A DNA stretch of 64,000 nt from JBBSDP01 sp038240605 (lineage in GTDB: Bacteria; Planctomycetota; Phycisphaerae; Tepidisphaerales; Tepidisphaeraceae): contig JBBSDP010000017.1 in the NCBI GenBank assembly GCA_038240605.1, forward strand, positions 21,867-85,866. The letters run 5' to 3'. The notes under the pieces are model-generated. The model had not been told where the DNA came from. It did not search any database and saw nothing but the letters and a program-made list of their open reading frames with translations. This document shows, piece by piece, positions 6,925 through 15,224 of this stretch. A program made the position numbers and the translations under genes. Position 1 is the stretch's first letter. The number at the start of each line of letters is the position of its first letter.

Positions 6925-9210
6925 TTACCGGCGCTGGACCTTTTCGACGATTTCGGGCGGGATAAATCCGCTCGGAAACAGGACCGTGAGGTGTGACTCC
7001 CAGGCGACGTCGATCCGTCCCGCGGGGTCCAGCCAGATGCGCGTCGGGTCGTCGACGTTGGGGATGTCGTCGGTAAAGGTGGCTTCGATCCGGAACGGCG
7101 CAGCGCCCGACGGGGTGGGCCGGATCCGCAGCACGCGCCCGGGCTGGTTGAAGAGAAAGAGCCGGCCGTCGGCAACGCCAATGAGGTGCGGCGTGCTGCT
7201 GCCGTTGGCGATGGCCGGCAGTCGCCATGTGACCGTTTGGCCATTGCGCGTGACGCGAAGGTCGGTGAGCCCTCCGTCGTAGCGCGTGCCGTCGGGAGTG
7301 ACGAGCAATGGCGGCTCGGTGGATTGCGTGGTCGCCGGCAAGTTAACGGCGGTCGTGGTGGGGCCAGTTGCCGACACGGGCCTGGTGGTCGGCAGGGTGG
7401 TCGGCGGAATTTCATCGGCGCGGGTGAACATCCGTTCCCCTTTGTCGAGCAGCCTCCAGTCTTTCTCGGCCAAGGCGTAAGCCGCCTCGCCATGCTTCAC
7501 AACCGGCCAGTTCTCTTTGTCCCAGCCGACCGATTCAGCGATGGGCAATTCCCACGCGGGCAGACGGGGAGTCGGATCGAGCAGGGTGGGATCGATGATC
7601 AGCGTTTCGTTTGAAGCAGCCGCCGGCGTTCGGAAAACCCAGCGGCCGCGGTGGTCAACGCCTACCAGCTCGGTAAAGCGTGCTTCCTCCTTGCGGAGCA
7701 GATTGATGAAGCCATTGCCGATGAATCGTTTGTATCCGCCAGCGGCATCACTGACGACCCAATCGTTGCCGAGGGCAAAGAGGCGCGAACGGTCCGGCGT
7801 GAGGTCGGTCGTGAGGGATTCGGGAAGCAACTCGATGACCCGGCCGGGGCGAAGGCTGATCCAGGCGGGGGCGCGTTCGCCGGGATCACCGCCGTCGGGG
7901 TTGGGAATGGAGACGCCTTGCTCGGCGTACAGGACGACGCCGCCATCGGCGAGCCGTGCCGCGACGCGGAGCGACTTGTCTCCGAGGAGCGACATTCCGC
8001 CCAGGGTCGGTTGCACGCGGTCATGGAGCAATTGCTTGAGCCGAGCCTGCGCCTCGGGCGGCTGATCGTTCATCAGCTTCTCGAGGATCGGCCAGATCCC
8101 CGGACCGTATCGAGTGAGTTGCTCATACGCCGCGTTGCGCTTGACTGGATCGGCATCAGACAACCCATCGACGAATTGCGAGATTTTGTTTTCATCGACG
8201 GCGGTGGCATCGAGCGTCGCCAGGTCGAGCCGGGTCGCGTCGGCATCGGTTCGGGAGATCTGGAGTACGCTTCCATCGAGCAGCGGGACCAGGTGAACGA
8301 TGCGATCGGGCCAGCCTTCGGCGGGGGTGAGACGTTGCCAATGGTCGTCGACAAATCGTGCCGCGCCACCGCCGCCGGTCTCCTTCGAATCAGCGGGCAT
8401 CCAGGCGAGGACGCCGCGGCCGTCAAGTAACGCCTGTGCCTCCTGCGAATGTCCGTCATCGCCCAATACGGAGCGGGTTGCAGGCGCGGTCGGATGGGTG
8501 GCGGGCTGCGACGCAGGCGAGGCCTGCGATGTGACGAGCTCGACGTACGATTCCTCGAGGTGAGGCTCGAGCGTGAAAACGCTAACGCCGCTCCGACACG
8601 GCACCACGATGCGCTCGTTCCATGAGATCGCGCGGTTCCAGAGATAGTCGCGGCGCGCCGGAAGCGAACGCCGGCCCGATGCCCAGAGAACGTCGTAGCC
8701 GCCGCCGTCGTCACGGCGGCAGATGAGGTGCGGGGGCCAGGCGGCGTTGTCGGAGGGCATCCAGTGGACGAAGGCGACATGCTCGCGAATAACGTGCGCC
8801 TGGGGATTCGCTTTTGGATCGATGGCCTCCTTTAATACGTCTTCAGTCGGCCGTGCGTCCGGGCAAGTGATCCATAGGTCCTCGCCAGGTGGGACGCTGA
8901 CGTACACGGGATGATGGAGCACCAGGTGGGCCGCCTGCGGCAGGTCCAGGGGAATGCTCAACGGCTGAGTGGTCGGCAGGTCCGCATACTCACCTCGAAC
9001 CGCGTCGATGTAGCTGGCGAACGGTTTCGTTGTCGCGGCTGGTAATGATGTGGGACCGGCAGGGTTTGTGGTGAGCGGCGGGATGGGCTTTGAGGCCAGG
9101 ATCGTCGGGGCCGTCGTCGATCGCGAGCGATGGATGAGGATGCTCGCCACGGCGATGAGGGCGCTCGCCGTTACGACCCCCAGCAGAATTGCCCCGGCTC
9201 GACGCGACAT
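6925..9210 (-). CDS. Large membrane-anchored hypothetical protein with TTxP-rich stalks
   Basis: 761 residues. An N-terminal helix (AILLGVVTASALIAVASILI, about 7-26) acts as signal or anchor and is followed by a Thr/Pro-rich linker. Thr/Pro/Gln-rich spacers recur near 235-245 and 605-635. Between them lie strand-rich segments with repeated W- and G-rich turns (RFVDDHWQRLTPAEGWPDRIVHLVPLLDGSVLQI), suggesting beta-propeller-like units. A short HEAT-like helical stretch (DPVKRNAAYEQLTRYGPGIWPILEKLMND) is also present. No enzyme motif is recognised. It is probably an exported planctomycete-type protein of unknown role, transcribed alone. Confidence 0.7.
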   Translation of the reverse strand: MSRRAGAILLGVVTASALIAVASILIHRSRSTTAPTILASKPIPPLTTNPAGPTSLPAATTKPFASYIDAVRGEYADLPTTQPLSIPLDLPQAAHLVLHHPVYVSVPPGEDLWITCPDARPTEDVLKEAIDPKANPQAHVIREHVAFVHWMPSDNAAWPPHLICRRDDGGGYDVLWASGRRSLPARRDYLWNRAISWNERIVVPCRSGVSVFTLEPHLEESYVELVTSQASPASQPATHPTAPATRSVLGDDGHSQEAQALLDGRGVLAWMPADSKETGGGGAARFVDDHWQRLTPAEGWPDRIVHLVPLLDGSVLQISRTDADATRLDLATLDATAVDENKISQFVDGLSDADPVKRNAAYEQLTRYGPGIWPILEKLMNDQPPEAQARLKQLLHDRVQPTLGGMSLLGDKSLRVAARLADGGVVLYAEQGVSIPNPDGGDPGERAPAWISLRPGRVIELLPESLTTDLTPDRSRLFALGNDWVVSDAAGGYKRFIGNGFINLLRKEEARFTELVGVDHRGRWVFRTPAAASNETLIIDPTLLDPTPRLPAWELPIAESVGWDKENWPVVKHGEAAYALAEKDWRLLDKGERMFTRADEIPPTTLPTTRPVSATGPTTTAVNLPATTQSTEPPLLVTPDGTRYDGGLTDLRVTRNGQTVTWRLPAIANGSSTPHLIGVADGRLFLFNQPGRVLRIRPTPSGAAPFRIEATFTDDIPNVDDPTRIWLDPAGRIDVAWESHLTVLFPSGFIPPEIVEKVQRR

Positions 9211-9351
9211 GCACGACAGATGCTATCAAAAAATCCGCCGTCAGGTGGAAGTGAATCATGATGGGGCGAATCGGCTTGGCGATGATTAATTGTAAGACAA
9301 ACGCTCGCATCAGGATGTGTTAAATTGTTCGCGGCTCGCGGGAGTGCTGGG

Positions 9352-9978
9352 ATGCCGGACAACCCCACGGAATCTTCGACCGTGCCACCGGCGTCCTACC
9401 GGGTATTGATCGTCGAGGACGACACGCTGGTCGGCATGGGTTTGCTTGCCCAGCTGGAGAAGCTCGGGCACGTCGTGGTCGGGCAGGCGTCCACCGCCGC
9501 CCAGGCGCAGCAACTCTTTCATGATGCCAGGCCGGACATCGTCCTGACGGACATCCGACTCGATCGCGCCGACGGGATCGAGCTGGTCACGCAGTTGCTC
9601 GAGGAGCGTCGCTGTCCCGCGCTGATCCTCAGCGCCTACAGCGACCGCGACCTCATCGAACGCGCCAGCGCCGCCGGCGTTTTTGGCTACCTCATCAAGC
9701 CGGTCAGTGCCGAGTCGCTCCAGGCACAGATGGAAATCGCGGTCCGCCGGTTCGGCGAGCGCGAGCAGCTGGCCCGCGAGAAGGAAGCGCTGACGCAGAA
9801 CCTGGAGACGCGCAAGCTGATCGAAAAAGCGAAGGGGATCTTCATGCGACGGCTCAACCTCGACGAGCCCGAGGCCCATCGCCGGTTACAGCAGGAGAGC
9901 CAGCGCCGGCGGATCAGCATCGCGGACCTGGCCAAGCGGGTGATCGAATCCGAAGAATTGCTGGGTGGGCAGCCATAG
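9352..9978 (+). CDS. Response regulator with ANTAR RNA-binding domain
   Basis: ATG 9352 is chosen over TTG 9325 because GGGAG sits 8 bases before it; this gives 208 residues. The receiver domain (about 15-130) has the acidic pair (VEDD), the phospho-acceptor Asp in DIVLTDIRLD and the conserved Lys in YLIKPV. A coiled linker leads to a C-terminal ANTAR domain (LIEKAKGIFMRRLNLDEPEAHRRLQQESQRRRISIADLAKRVI). AmiR/NasR-type regulators of this kind bind two-hexaloop RNA hairpins and prevent transcription termination. No partner kinase is adjacent, and its RNA target is not visible here. Confidence 0.92.
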   Translation: MPDNPTESSTVPPASYRVLIVEDDTLVGMGLLAQLEKLGHVVVGQASTAAQAQQLFHDARPDIVLTDIRLDRADGIELVTQLLEERRCPALILSAYSDRDLIERASAAGVFGYLIKPVSAESLQAQMEIAVRRFGEREQLAREKEALTQNLETRKLIEKAKGIFMRRLNLDEPEAHRRLQQESQRRRISIADLAKRVIESEELLGGQP

Positions 9979-10067
9979 CAGTCACTGCCCATTTCCCGCG
10001 CATCGACGCAACCGCTACAATCCCCCGCTTTCCTAGACCGCGGTCGTGCGACACAGGAGGTGGGTTC

Positions 10068-11309
10068 ATGAGCTTGAGGAACGTCGATCCGCAGATTGCG
10101 GAGCTGATTGAAAAGGAAACGCAGCGCCAGGCGAGCACCCTGGAGCTGATCGCCAGCGAGAACCACGTATCGGCCGCGGTCATGGAGGCCGCGGGCACCG
10201 TGCTGACCAACAAGTACGCCGAAGGGTATCCCGGCGCGCGCTACTACGGCGGATGTCTTTATTACGATCAGATCGAAAACCTGGCGATCGACCGCGCGCG
10301 GCAGCTCTTCGGGTGTCGCTTCGCCAACGTTCAGCCGCACAGCGGCGCCAACGCCAACCTCGCCGCATTCATGGCGATGATGAAGCCGGGTGACACGTTC
10401 ATCTCGCTCAACCTCGCGAGCGGCGGACACCTCTCGCACGGCATGAAGCTGAACACGTCGGCGATCTTCTACAAGCCGGATCACTACGAGCTGAATCCGA
10501 AAACCGAGCAGATCGATTTCAACTCGGTGCGGGTGAAGGCCAGGGAGCTGCGGCCGAAGATGATCTTGTGCGGCTACAGCGCCTATCCGCGGACGATCGA
10601 CTTCGCGCAGTTCCGGCAGATCGCCGATGAGGTCGGCGCCCTTCTCATGGCCGACATCGCCCACATCGCGGGCCTGGTCGCCACCGGCGCGCACCCCTCG
10701 CCGTTCCCGCATGCTCATGTTGTGACGACGACGACGCACAAGACCCTGCGCGGCCCGCGCGGCGGGTTGATCCTCACCAACGATGAGGAGCTGAACAAGG
10801 CGATCAACCGCAGCGTGTTCCCCGGAAGCCAGGGCGGCCCGCTGATGCACATCATCGCGGCCAAGGCGGTCGCATTTGGAGAGGACCTTAAGCCGGCGTT
10901 CGCCGAATACTCGCGGCAGATCGTGAAGAACGCCAAGGCGCTGGCCGCCGGCCTCACGTCGCGCGGGTACCGGCTGGTGAGCGGCGGGACCGACAACCAC
11001 CTCATGCTCGTCGACCTGCGCGCGAAGGGCGATCATCTCACCGGCGCCGATGTGGAAAAGGCCCTGGAAGCCGCAGGTATCATCGCCAACAAGAACGGCG
11101 TCCCCAACGACCCGCGCCCGCCCAAGGTGACGAGCGGGGTGCGCCTGGGAACGCCCGCGCTGACCACGCGCGGCCTGAAAGAGAAGGAGATGGAAGCCGT
11201 CGCCGACTTCATCGATCGCGCCGTCATCGCCAAGGACGATTCAACCGCCCTCTCGCGCATCCGTGGCGAGGTGGCGGAGTTCTGCAAGAATTTCCCCATG
11301 CCGCATTAG
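10068..11309 (+). CDS. glyA: Serine hydroxymethyltransferase
   Basis: 413 residues, normal length, with AGGAGGT at 10055-10061 before the ATG. It converts serine and tetrahydrofolate to glycine and methylene-tetrahydrofolate using PLP. Family signatures are LIASENHVSAAVMEAAGTVLTNKYAEGYPGARYYGG and the PLP-lysine motif VVTTTTHKTLRGPRGG (the Lys in THKT). The usual GGCEFVD is GGCLYYDQ here, a mild deviation. A secreted cyclophilin gene follows after 10 bases and may be co-transcribed. Confidence 0.97.
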   Translation: MSLRNVDPQIAELIEKETQRQASTLELIASENHVSAAVMEAAGTVLTNKYAEGYPGARYYGGCLYYDQIENLAIDRARQLFGCRFANVQPHSGANANLAAFMAMMKPGDTFISLNLASGGHLSHGMKLNTSAIFYKPDHYELNPKTEQIDFNSVRVKARELRPKMILCGYSAYPRTIDFAQFRQIADEVGALLMADIAHIAGLVATGAHPSPFPHAHVVTTTTHKTLRGPRGGLILTNDEELNKAINRSVFPGSQGGPLMHIIAAKAVAFGEDLKPAFAEYSRQIVKNAKALAAGLTSRGYRLVSGGTDNHLMLVDLRAKGDHLTGADVEKALEAAGIIANKNGVPNDPRPPKVTSGVRLGTPALTTRGLKEKEMEAVADFIDRAVIAKDDSTALSRIRGEVAEFCKNFPMPH

Positions 11310-11319
11310 GAGAACCGCC

Positions 11320-12210
11320 ATGCATTTGACCGCACTGTTATTGCTCGCGTCGGTGCTATCGCCTGTCCGGACCTGGAATTCCCCGTCGAAGCCCGTGGAG
11401 GTCAGCGTCAACGCCGCCGCGCCGGCCCGCCTCGTCCTCACAACCTTCAACGGAACCGCGGTGCCGGCCACCGGCCCGGTGGACGTCAGCGGGGAGAAGA
11501 CGGTGGACCTGGCGAAAATTTTCCCGCCAATCGCCAACGGGGGCACGTTCGTCCTCTTCCTCGTGCCCAAGGACGGGAAGACTGCCCAGTTCCTGGGGAC
11601 GCCGCTGGTCGTCGAATCGATTCCCGATAAGCGAGGCGGACGACCGGGGCCGATCGTGATCAGGATCCAGCCCCTGGAATACGCGGTCATGGACACGAAG
11701 CAGGGCCCGCTGAAGATGATGTTCTATTACGATGTCGCTCATCACACCGTCGATAACTTCCTGGACCTGGCGAAGGGCGGTTACTACGACAAGCTCACCT
11801 TTCACCGCATCGTGCCCGGGTTCGTGATCCAGGGTGGCGACCCGCGCGGCGACGGGAGCGGCGGACCGGGTTACCAGGTCGAAGGGGAGTTCAACGAACG
11901 GCCGCACCTCGAAGGCGTGCTGTCGATGGCTCGGCTCGGCGATCCACTGGTGGACAGCGCCGGCAGCCAGTTCTTCGTCTGCCTTGACTACAGTCACACC
12001 AAGTCGCTGGACGGCAAGTACACCGCGTTCGGCCGCGTGGTGGACGGGATGGACGCCGTCAAGAAGATCGCGGCGGCGCCGCTGGCGGATCCGGAGAACG
12101 GCGTTCCCAAGGAGCCGCAGGTGATCGAAAACGTCGTCGTGAAACCGGTGACGGCCGAAGAGAACCCGTACGCCGAAATGTTTCACCTGAAGGAAGGCGA
12201 CGCGAAGTAA
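11320..12210 (+). CDS. Secreted cyclophilin-type peptidyl-prolyl isomerase
   Basis: ATG 11320, after TAGGAGAAC, gives 296 residues with a signal peptide (LTALLLLASVLSPVRT). Residues about 20-125 form a beta-rich N-terminal domain. The cyclophilin domain follows: VDNFLDLAKGGYYDKLTFHRIVPGFVIQGGDPRGDGSGGPGY, LSMARLGDPLVDSAGSQFFV and KYTAFGRVVDGMDAVKKI. The catalytic Arg of FHRI and the QGGD and SQFF motifs are present, so cis-trans prolyl isomerisation of exported proteins is expected. It follows glyA by 10 bases. Confidence 0.93.
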   Translation: MHLTALLLLASVLSPVRTWNSPSKPVEVSVNAAAPARLVLTTFNGTAVPATGPVDVSGEKTVDLAKIFPPIANGGTFVLFLVPKDGKTAQFLGTPLVVESIPDKRGGRPGPIVIRIQPLEYAVMDTKQGPLKMMFYYDVAHHTVDNFLDLAKGGYYDKLTFHRIVPGFVIQGGDPRGDGSGGPGYQVEGEFNERPHLEGVLSMARLGDPLVDSAGSQFFVCLDYSHTKSLDGKYTAFGRVVDGMDAVKKIAAAPLADPENGVPKEPQVIENVVVKPVTAEENPYAEMFHLKEGDAK

Positions 12211-12299
12211 GCTTTCCGCCTGCTCGCGACCGTCGGCGCACCCATCACTATGATGCACTGGATGGCGGGACGCCGGCCGATAGACTAAAAATACCCTCC

Positions 12300-12423
12300 G
12301 CGCCGCGGAAAGCGGCCGGGAGCGATGCAAGGGTCGGCTGTGAACCGGGTCAGGTCCGAAAGGAAGCAGCCCTAAGCAGACCCGGTCTTGTGCCGTCGTT
12401 TTCCCGGTCGCTTTCCGCGGCGT
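12300..12423 (+). ncRNA. ffs: Signal recognition particle RNA (small bacterial 4.5S type)
   Basis: The apical domain CAGGTCCGAAAGGAAGCAGC followed by CCTAAGCAGACC (about 12350-12382) is the universal Ffh-binding helix 8 with its GNRA-type GGAA loop and internal loop. It is enclosed by GGGT/ACCC pairs. The outer arms CGCCGCGGAAAGCG (12301-12314) and CGCTTTCCGCGGCG (12409-12422) are perfectly complementary. They are followed by eight T residues, so the closing stem doubles as the terminator. The ends are approximate to a few bases. It lies between the cyclophilin gene and nadK. Confidence 0.95.
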
Positions 12424-12438
12424 TTTTTTTGTTCGCGA

Positions 12439-12528
12439 CACAGACACAGAGGGCGCAGAGAAGCGAGATTGAGGATGGCGAGTAATTCCATCTTCAATCT
12501 TCTACCCTCGCTTTTTTTCTCTGTGCCT
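12439..12528. repeat. CACAGAG-family imperfect hairpin between ffs and nadK
   Basis: The left arm (12439-12478, containing ACACAGAGGGCGCAGAGAAG) and right arm (12487-12528, ending CTCTGTGCC) are imperfectly complementary over about 40 bases. The best match is GCGAGATTGAGGATGG with CCATCTTCAATCTTC plus CTCGC. Related CACAGAG text recurs near 45430 and 48400. It is non-coding. Confidence 0.6.
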
Positions 12529-12687
12529 GCTCCGAAAACACTCCCTGACGGTGGCGGCTCGCTACGGTCGCGGCGCGGCCGCGGCCTTCATTGGCTCGGG
12601 GAAAAGCGGAGCCTCATGTGCAACTCTGTGGTGAATCATGCGGGCGCGTATGGCGAAAGATGGCGCGGGCTTTACAATCTGCCGGCC

Positions 12688-13578
12688 ATGAAACGGGTAT
12701 TGGTCGTTGCCAATGAGCAGAAGCCGAGCGTGTCGGCGTCGTTGCGCGAGCTGCTGCCGTGGCTTTCGACCCGGGCCCAGGTGGTCGGCGTCGAAACGGA
12801 TCGGGTGACGAGCCTCGCGGACGTCGATGCCGATGTCATCCTGATCCTGGGGGGTGATGGGACCCTGTTGTCCGTCGCCCGGCGGCTGGCTGGACGTCAG
12901 ATCCCATTGATGGGGGTGAACTTCGGCCGCCTTGGGTTCCTGTCGAGTTTTACGCCGCAGAATTATCGAAATTACCTCGAGCAGTTTCTGAGCAGCGGGC
13001 TGCCCGTGTCGGTCCGCCAGATGCTCCATGCGCTGGTCATCCCACCGACGTCCCAGTTTTCCAGGCAACGCTCGGACGACGCGGAGAAGGACTGCTCGTT
13101 CAGCGCCACGGCACTCAACGACGCGGTCGTGACGGCGGGGCCGCCGTTTCACATGATCGAACTGGAGCTGACCGCCGACGGCGAAGAAGGCGTCGGCTAC
13201 CACGGCGACGGGGTGATCGTTTCAACCTCCAGCGGCTCGACGGCCTACAACGTATCGGCCGGGGGGCCGATCATCAGCCCGGATGTCGAGGCGTTCTGCA
13301 TCACGCCGATCTGCCCGCACAGCCTCTCGTTCCGCCCGGTGGTCGTCTCCTCGCGCAGCACGGTGGTGATCCGCGCCAAGCGCGTGAACGAAGGGACGAC
13401 GCTCTTCTGCGACGGCCAAGCCAGCACGCGTCTTTGCGCCGGGGATACGGTGTTGATCCGGCGCAGCAAACACGATGTGCTCCTCCTGGAAAACCCCGAC
13501 GCCCGGGAATGGCGCAGCCTCGCCGAAAAGCTCAACTGGGGCGTTGGACCGCGCTACAGCAATCAGGGGCCCGCGTAG
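12688..13578 (+). CDS. nadK: NAD kinase
   Basis: ATG 12688 gives 296 residues, typical length. It phosphorylates NAD to NADP. The signature GGDGT at residues 55-59 lies in ADVILILGGDGTLLSVARRL. NFGRLGFLSSF, the NDAVV stretch and the nucleotide-binding SGSTAYNVSAGGPIISPD also match the family. The C-terminal beta-sandwich is complete, with CDGQ near the end. A longer in-frame N-terminus runs back over the SRP RNA and is rejected. The ribosome site is weak. Confidence 0.95.
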   Translation: MKRVLVVANEQKPSVSASLRELLPWLSTRAQVVGVETDRVTSLADVDADVILILGGDGTLLSVARRLAGRQIPLMGVNFGRLGFLSSFTPQNYRNYLEQFLSSGLPVSVRQMLHALVIPPTSQFSRQRSDDAEKDCSFSATALNDAVVTAGPPFHMIELELTADGEEGVGYHGDGVIVSTSSGSTAYNVSAGGPIISPDVEAFCITPICPHSLSFRPVVVSSRSTVVIRAKRVNEGTTLFCDGQASTRLCAGDTVLIRRSKHDVLLLENPDAREWRSLAEKLNWGVGPRYSNQGPA

Positions 13579-13818
13579 TCCTCCGTCGTCGGCACGCTGG
13601 CCGCCGTGGCGCGCTAGTCCGTGGACCACGCAGCGCGTGGAATGATTGCCGCCCCTGGCAATTATTCATCGCTTCCGGCGTTAAACCCGATTTTGCAATG
13701 GCGAAGCTCCGACCCGCGAAGGCGGGTTGAATCTGCGCATTCCCCTTGATGGGTTTGTGCGGACGGAGAAGATAGCCACTTATCGGATTGCGGTTCCGCT
13801 CGTCGTGGAGAAGCTCAC

Positions 13819-14370
13819 ATGAGAATGCCTCTCGTTATCGGACTCGCGGTTTTCGCGGCATTCACTTCAACGGCTTGGGCCGAGGGTCCGACCTCGCGCC
13901 CGACGACGCGACCGTCGACTCAGCCGGCCAACGCCGCGCAGACCCTGACGGCCGAACAGATGCTCAGCCAGATGCTGAAGCCGGCGCCATCCGCCTCGCG
14001 CCCGCTGACGGCCGCGGGCGGGCCTGCCGCGATCGACAAGTCCAGCGGTTCGGGCGCGGTCCCGCCCGACGCCCCCGCCGTCACGGTGTTGCGCGAGGGT
14101 TCGTACATCGTCGATCGCGTCGGACGTCTCACTTATACGAAGGACGGATCGCAGCCCGAGTTCACGTTCGAGAGCGACGGGAAGACGCTCAAAGACCCGC
14201 CGATGATCATCCTTGCCAACCTCAAGCTCGTCGCGATGGAAGGGGCGGTCGGCGCCGCCAATCGCGACCTGCGCTTCCGCGTCACCGGCATGGTGACCGA
14301 ATACCACGGACGAAACTACCTCCTGCTGGAAAAGGTCGTCGTGGTGCAGGACGTCACGCAGCAGTTTTAG
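13819..14370 (+). CDS. Secreted hypothetical protein
   Basis: 183 residues with a clear signal peptide (MPLVIGLAVFAAFTSTAWA, cleavage after residue 21 or so). A Thr/Arg/Pro-rich linker (TSRPTTRPSTQPA) follows. The C-terminal domain (about 85-183) is strand-rich: LREGSYIVDRVGRLTYTKDGSQPEFTFES, then MIILANLKLVAMEGAV, then GRNYLLLEKVVVVQDV. This resembles planctomycete exported proteins of unknown role that are predicted to form a small beta-barrel. It is monocistronic by position, with a 240-base upstream gap that shows only a short GACCCGCGAAGGCGGGTT hairpin. Confidence 0.7.
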   Translation: MRMPLVIGLAVFAAFTSTAWAEGPTSRPTTRPSTQPANAAQTLTAEQMLSQMLKPAPSASRPLTAAGGPAAIDKSSGSGAVPPDAPAVTVLREGSYIVDRVGRLTYTKDGSQPEFTFESDGKTLKDPPMIILANLKLVAMEGAVGAANRDLRFRVTGMVTEYHGRNYLLLEKVVVVQDVTQQF

Positions 14371-14454
14371 CGTTTGGGGAATAGGCCTCAGTGAAGACAG
14401 AAGGCGCAGCAACAGAATGCAGCGCATCCTTTCACACTGAACCCGCTCTTCCAG

Positions 14455-15192
14455 TTACCGCATTTGCTCGGGTGTCAAAGTGAATCGGAGCCAATCGACC
14501 GTATCGATTGCCGCGGTAATTCCCGGCGGCAGGCGGAATGCTTCCATTCGTTCCTCGGGCACCACACATAGAACCGGCACTTTTCCCCAACGCTCGATAG
14601 AACGGAGGTTCGTCTCCTCGGCGATGCTGGCGTTTTCGGCGGGGTAGCGGTTGATGATCACGCCCGCGACAGGCACGCCCAATCGGCGCAGCGCATCGAC
14701 GGTGAGCAATGTGTGGTTGATCGTCCCCAGGCCCGGCCGCGCTACCACAACCGCCGGAAGGCCGAGCCAGACCGCGAGATCGGCCAGCGTGTGCCGCGCA
14801 TCCATCGGCGTCATCAGGCCGCCCACGCCCTCGACGACGATCACATCGCTGGCGCTGGAGATGGCGCGCAGCGATCGATCGATCGCCTCCCAGTCCAAAG
14901 GTCGCCCGGCGCGCTCGGCGGCAACGGCCGGCGCCAGCGGCTCGGCGTAGCACTGGGGACAGATGAGGTCGAGCGGGAAGCGCGCATCGGCGCAATGAGC
15001 GAGGAATTCCGCGTCCTCGCTGACCAGCCCTTCGCGCCGGCGCACGCAGCCGGTCGCGGCGGGCTTGCTGACGCCCACGCGCATTCCCTGGCGCCGGAAC
15101 CAATCCCCGATCGCCGCCGCGACCACGGTCTTGCCGATGCCGGTGTCCGTGCCGGTGACGAGCAAGCCGGGGATCGCGATGCGACGGAGCAT
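14455..15192 (-). CDS. bioD: Dethiobiotin synthetase
   Basis: ATG at 15192 gives 245 residues. It forms the ureido ring of dethiobiotin from 7,8-diaminopelargonate, CO2 and ATP. The P-loop GLLVTGTDTGIGKTVVAAAI (near residues 8-27), SKPAATGC and the VVVEGVGGLMTP motif are diagnostic. The gene follows bioA by 32 bases on the same strand, so both are probably one transcript with the SAM hydrolase gene. bioB and bioF are not in the window. Confidence 0.95.
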   Translation of the reverse strand: MLRRIAIPGLLVTGTDTGIGKTVVAAAIGDWFRRQGMRVGVSKPAATGCVRRREGLVSEDAEFLAHCADARFPLDLICPQCYAEPLAPAVAAERAGRPLDWEAIDRSLRAISSASDVIVVEGVGGLMTPMDARHTLADLAVWLGLPAVVVARPGLGTINHTLLTVDALRRLGVPVAGVIINRYPAENASIAEETNLRSIERWGKVPVLCVVPEERMEAFRLPPGITAAIDTVDWLRFTLTPEQMR

Positions 15193-15224
15193 AATCGATG
15201 GTAGCAAGTCTGCCGGATACGGAA

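Noticed and set aside
9687..11036. 449-codon minus-strand frame over glyA and the ANTAR regulator
   Set aside because: It is a shadow of two well supported genes; the translation is Arg/Val/His-rich and shows no motif.
12388..12687. Longer N-terminus for nadK
   Set aside because: It would run through the end of the SRP RNA gene and its terminator; the kinase fold starts at 12688.
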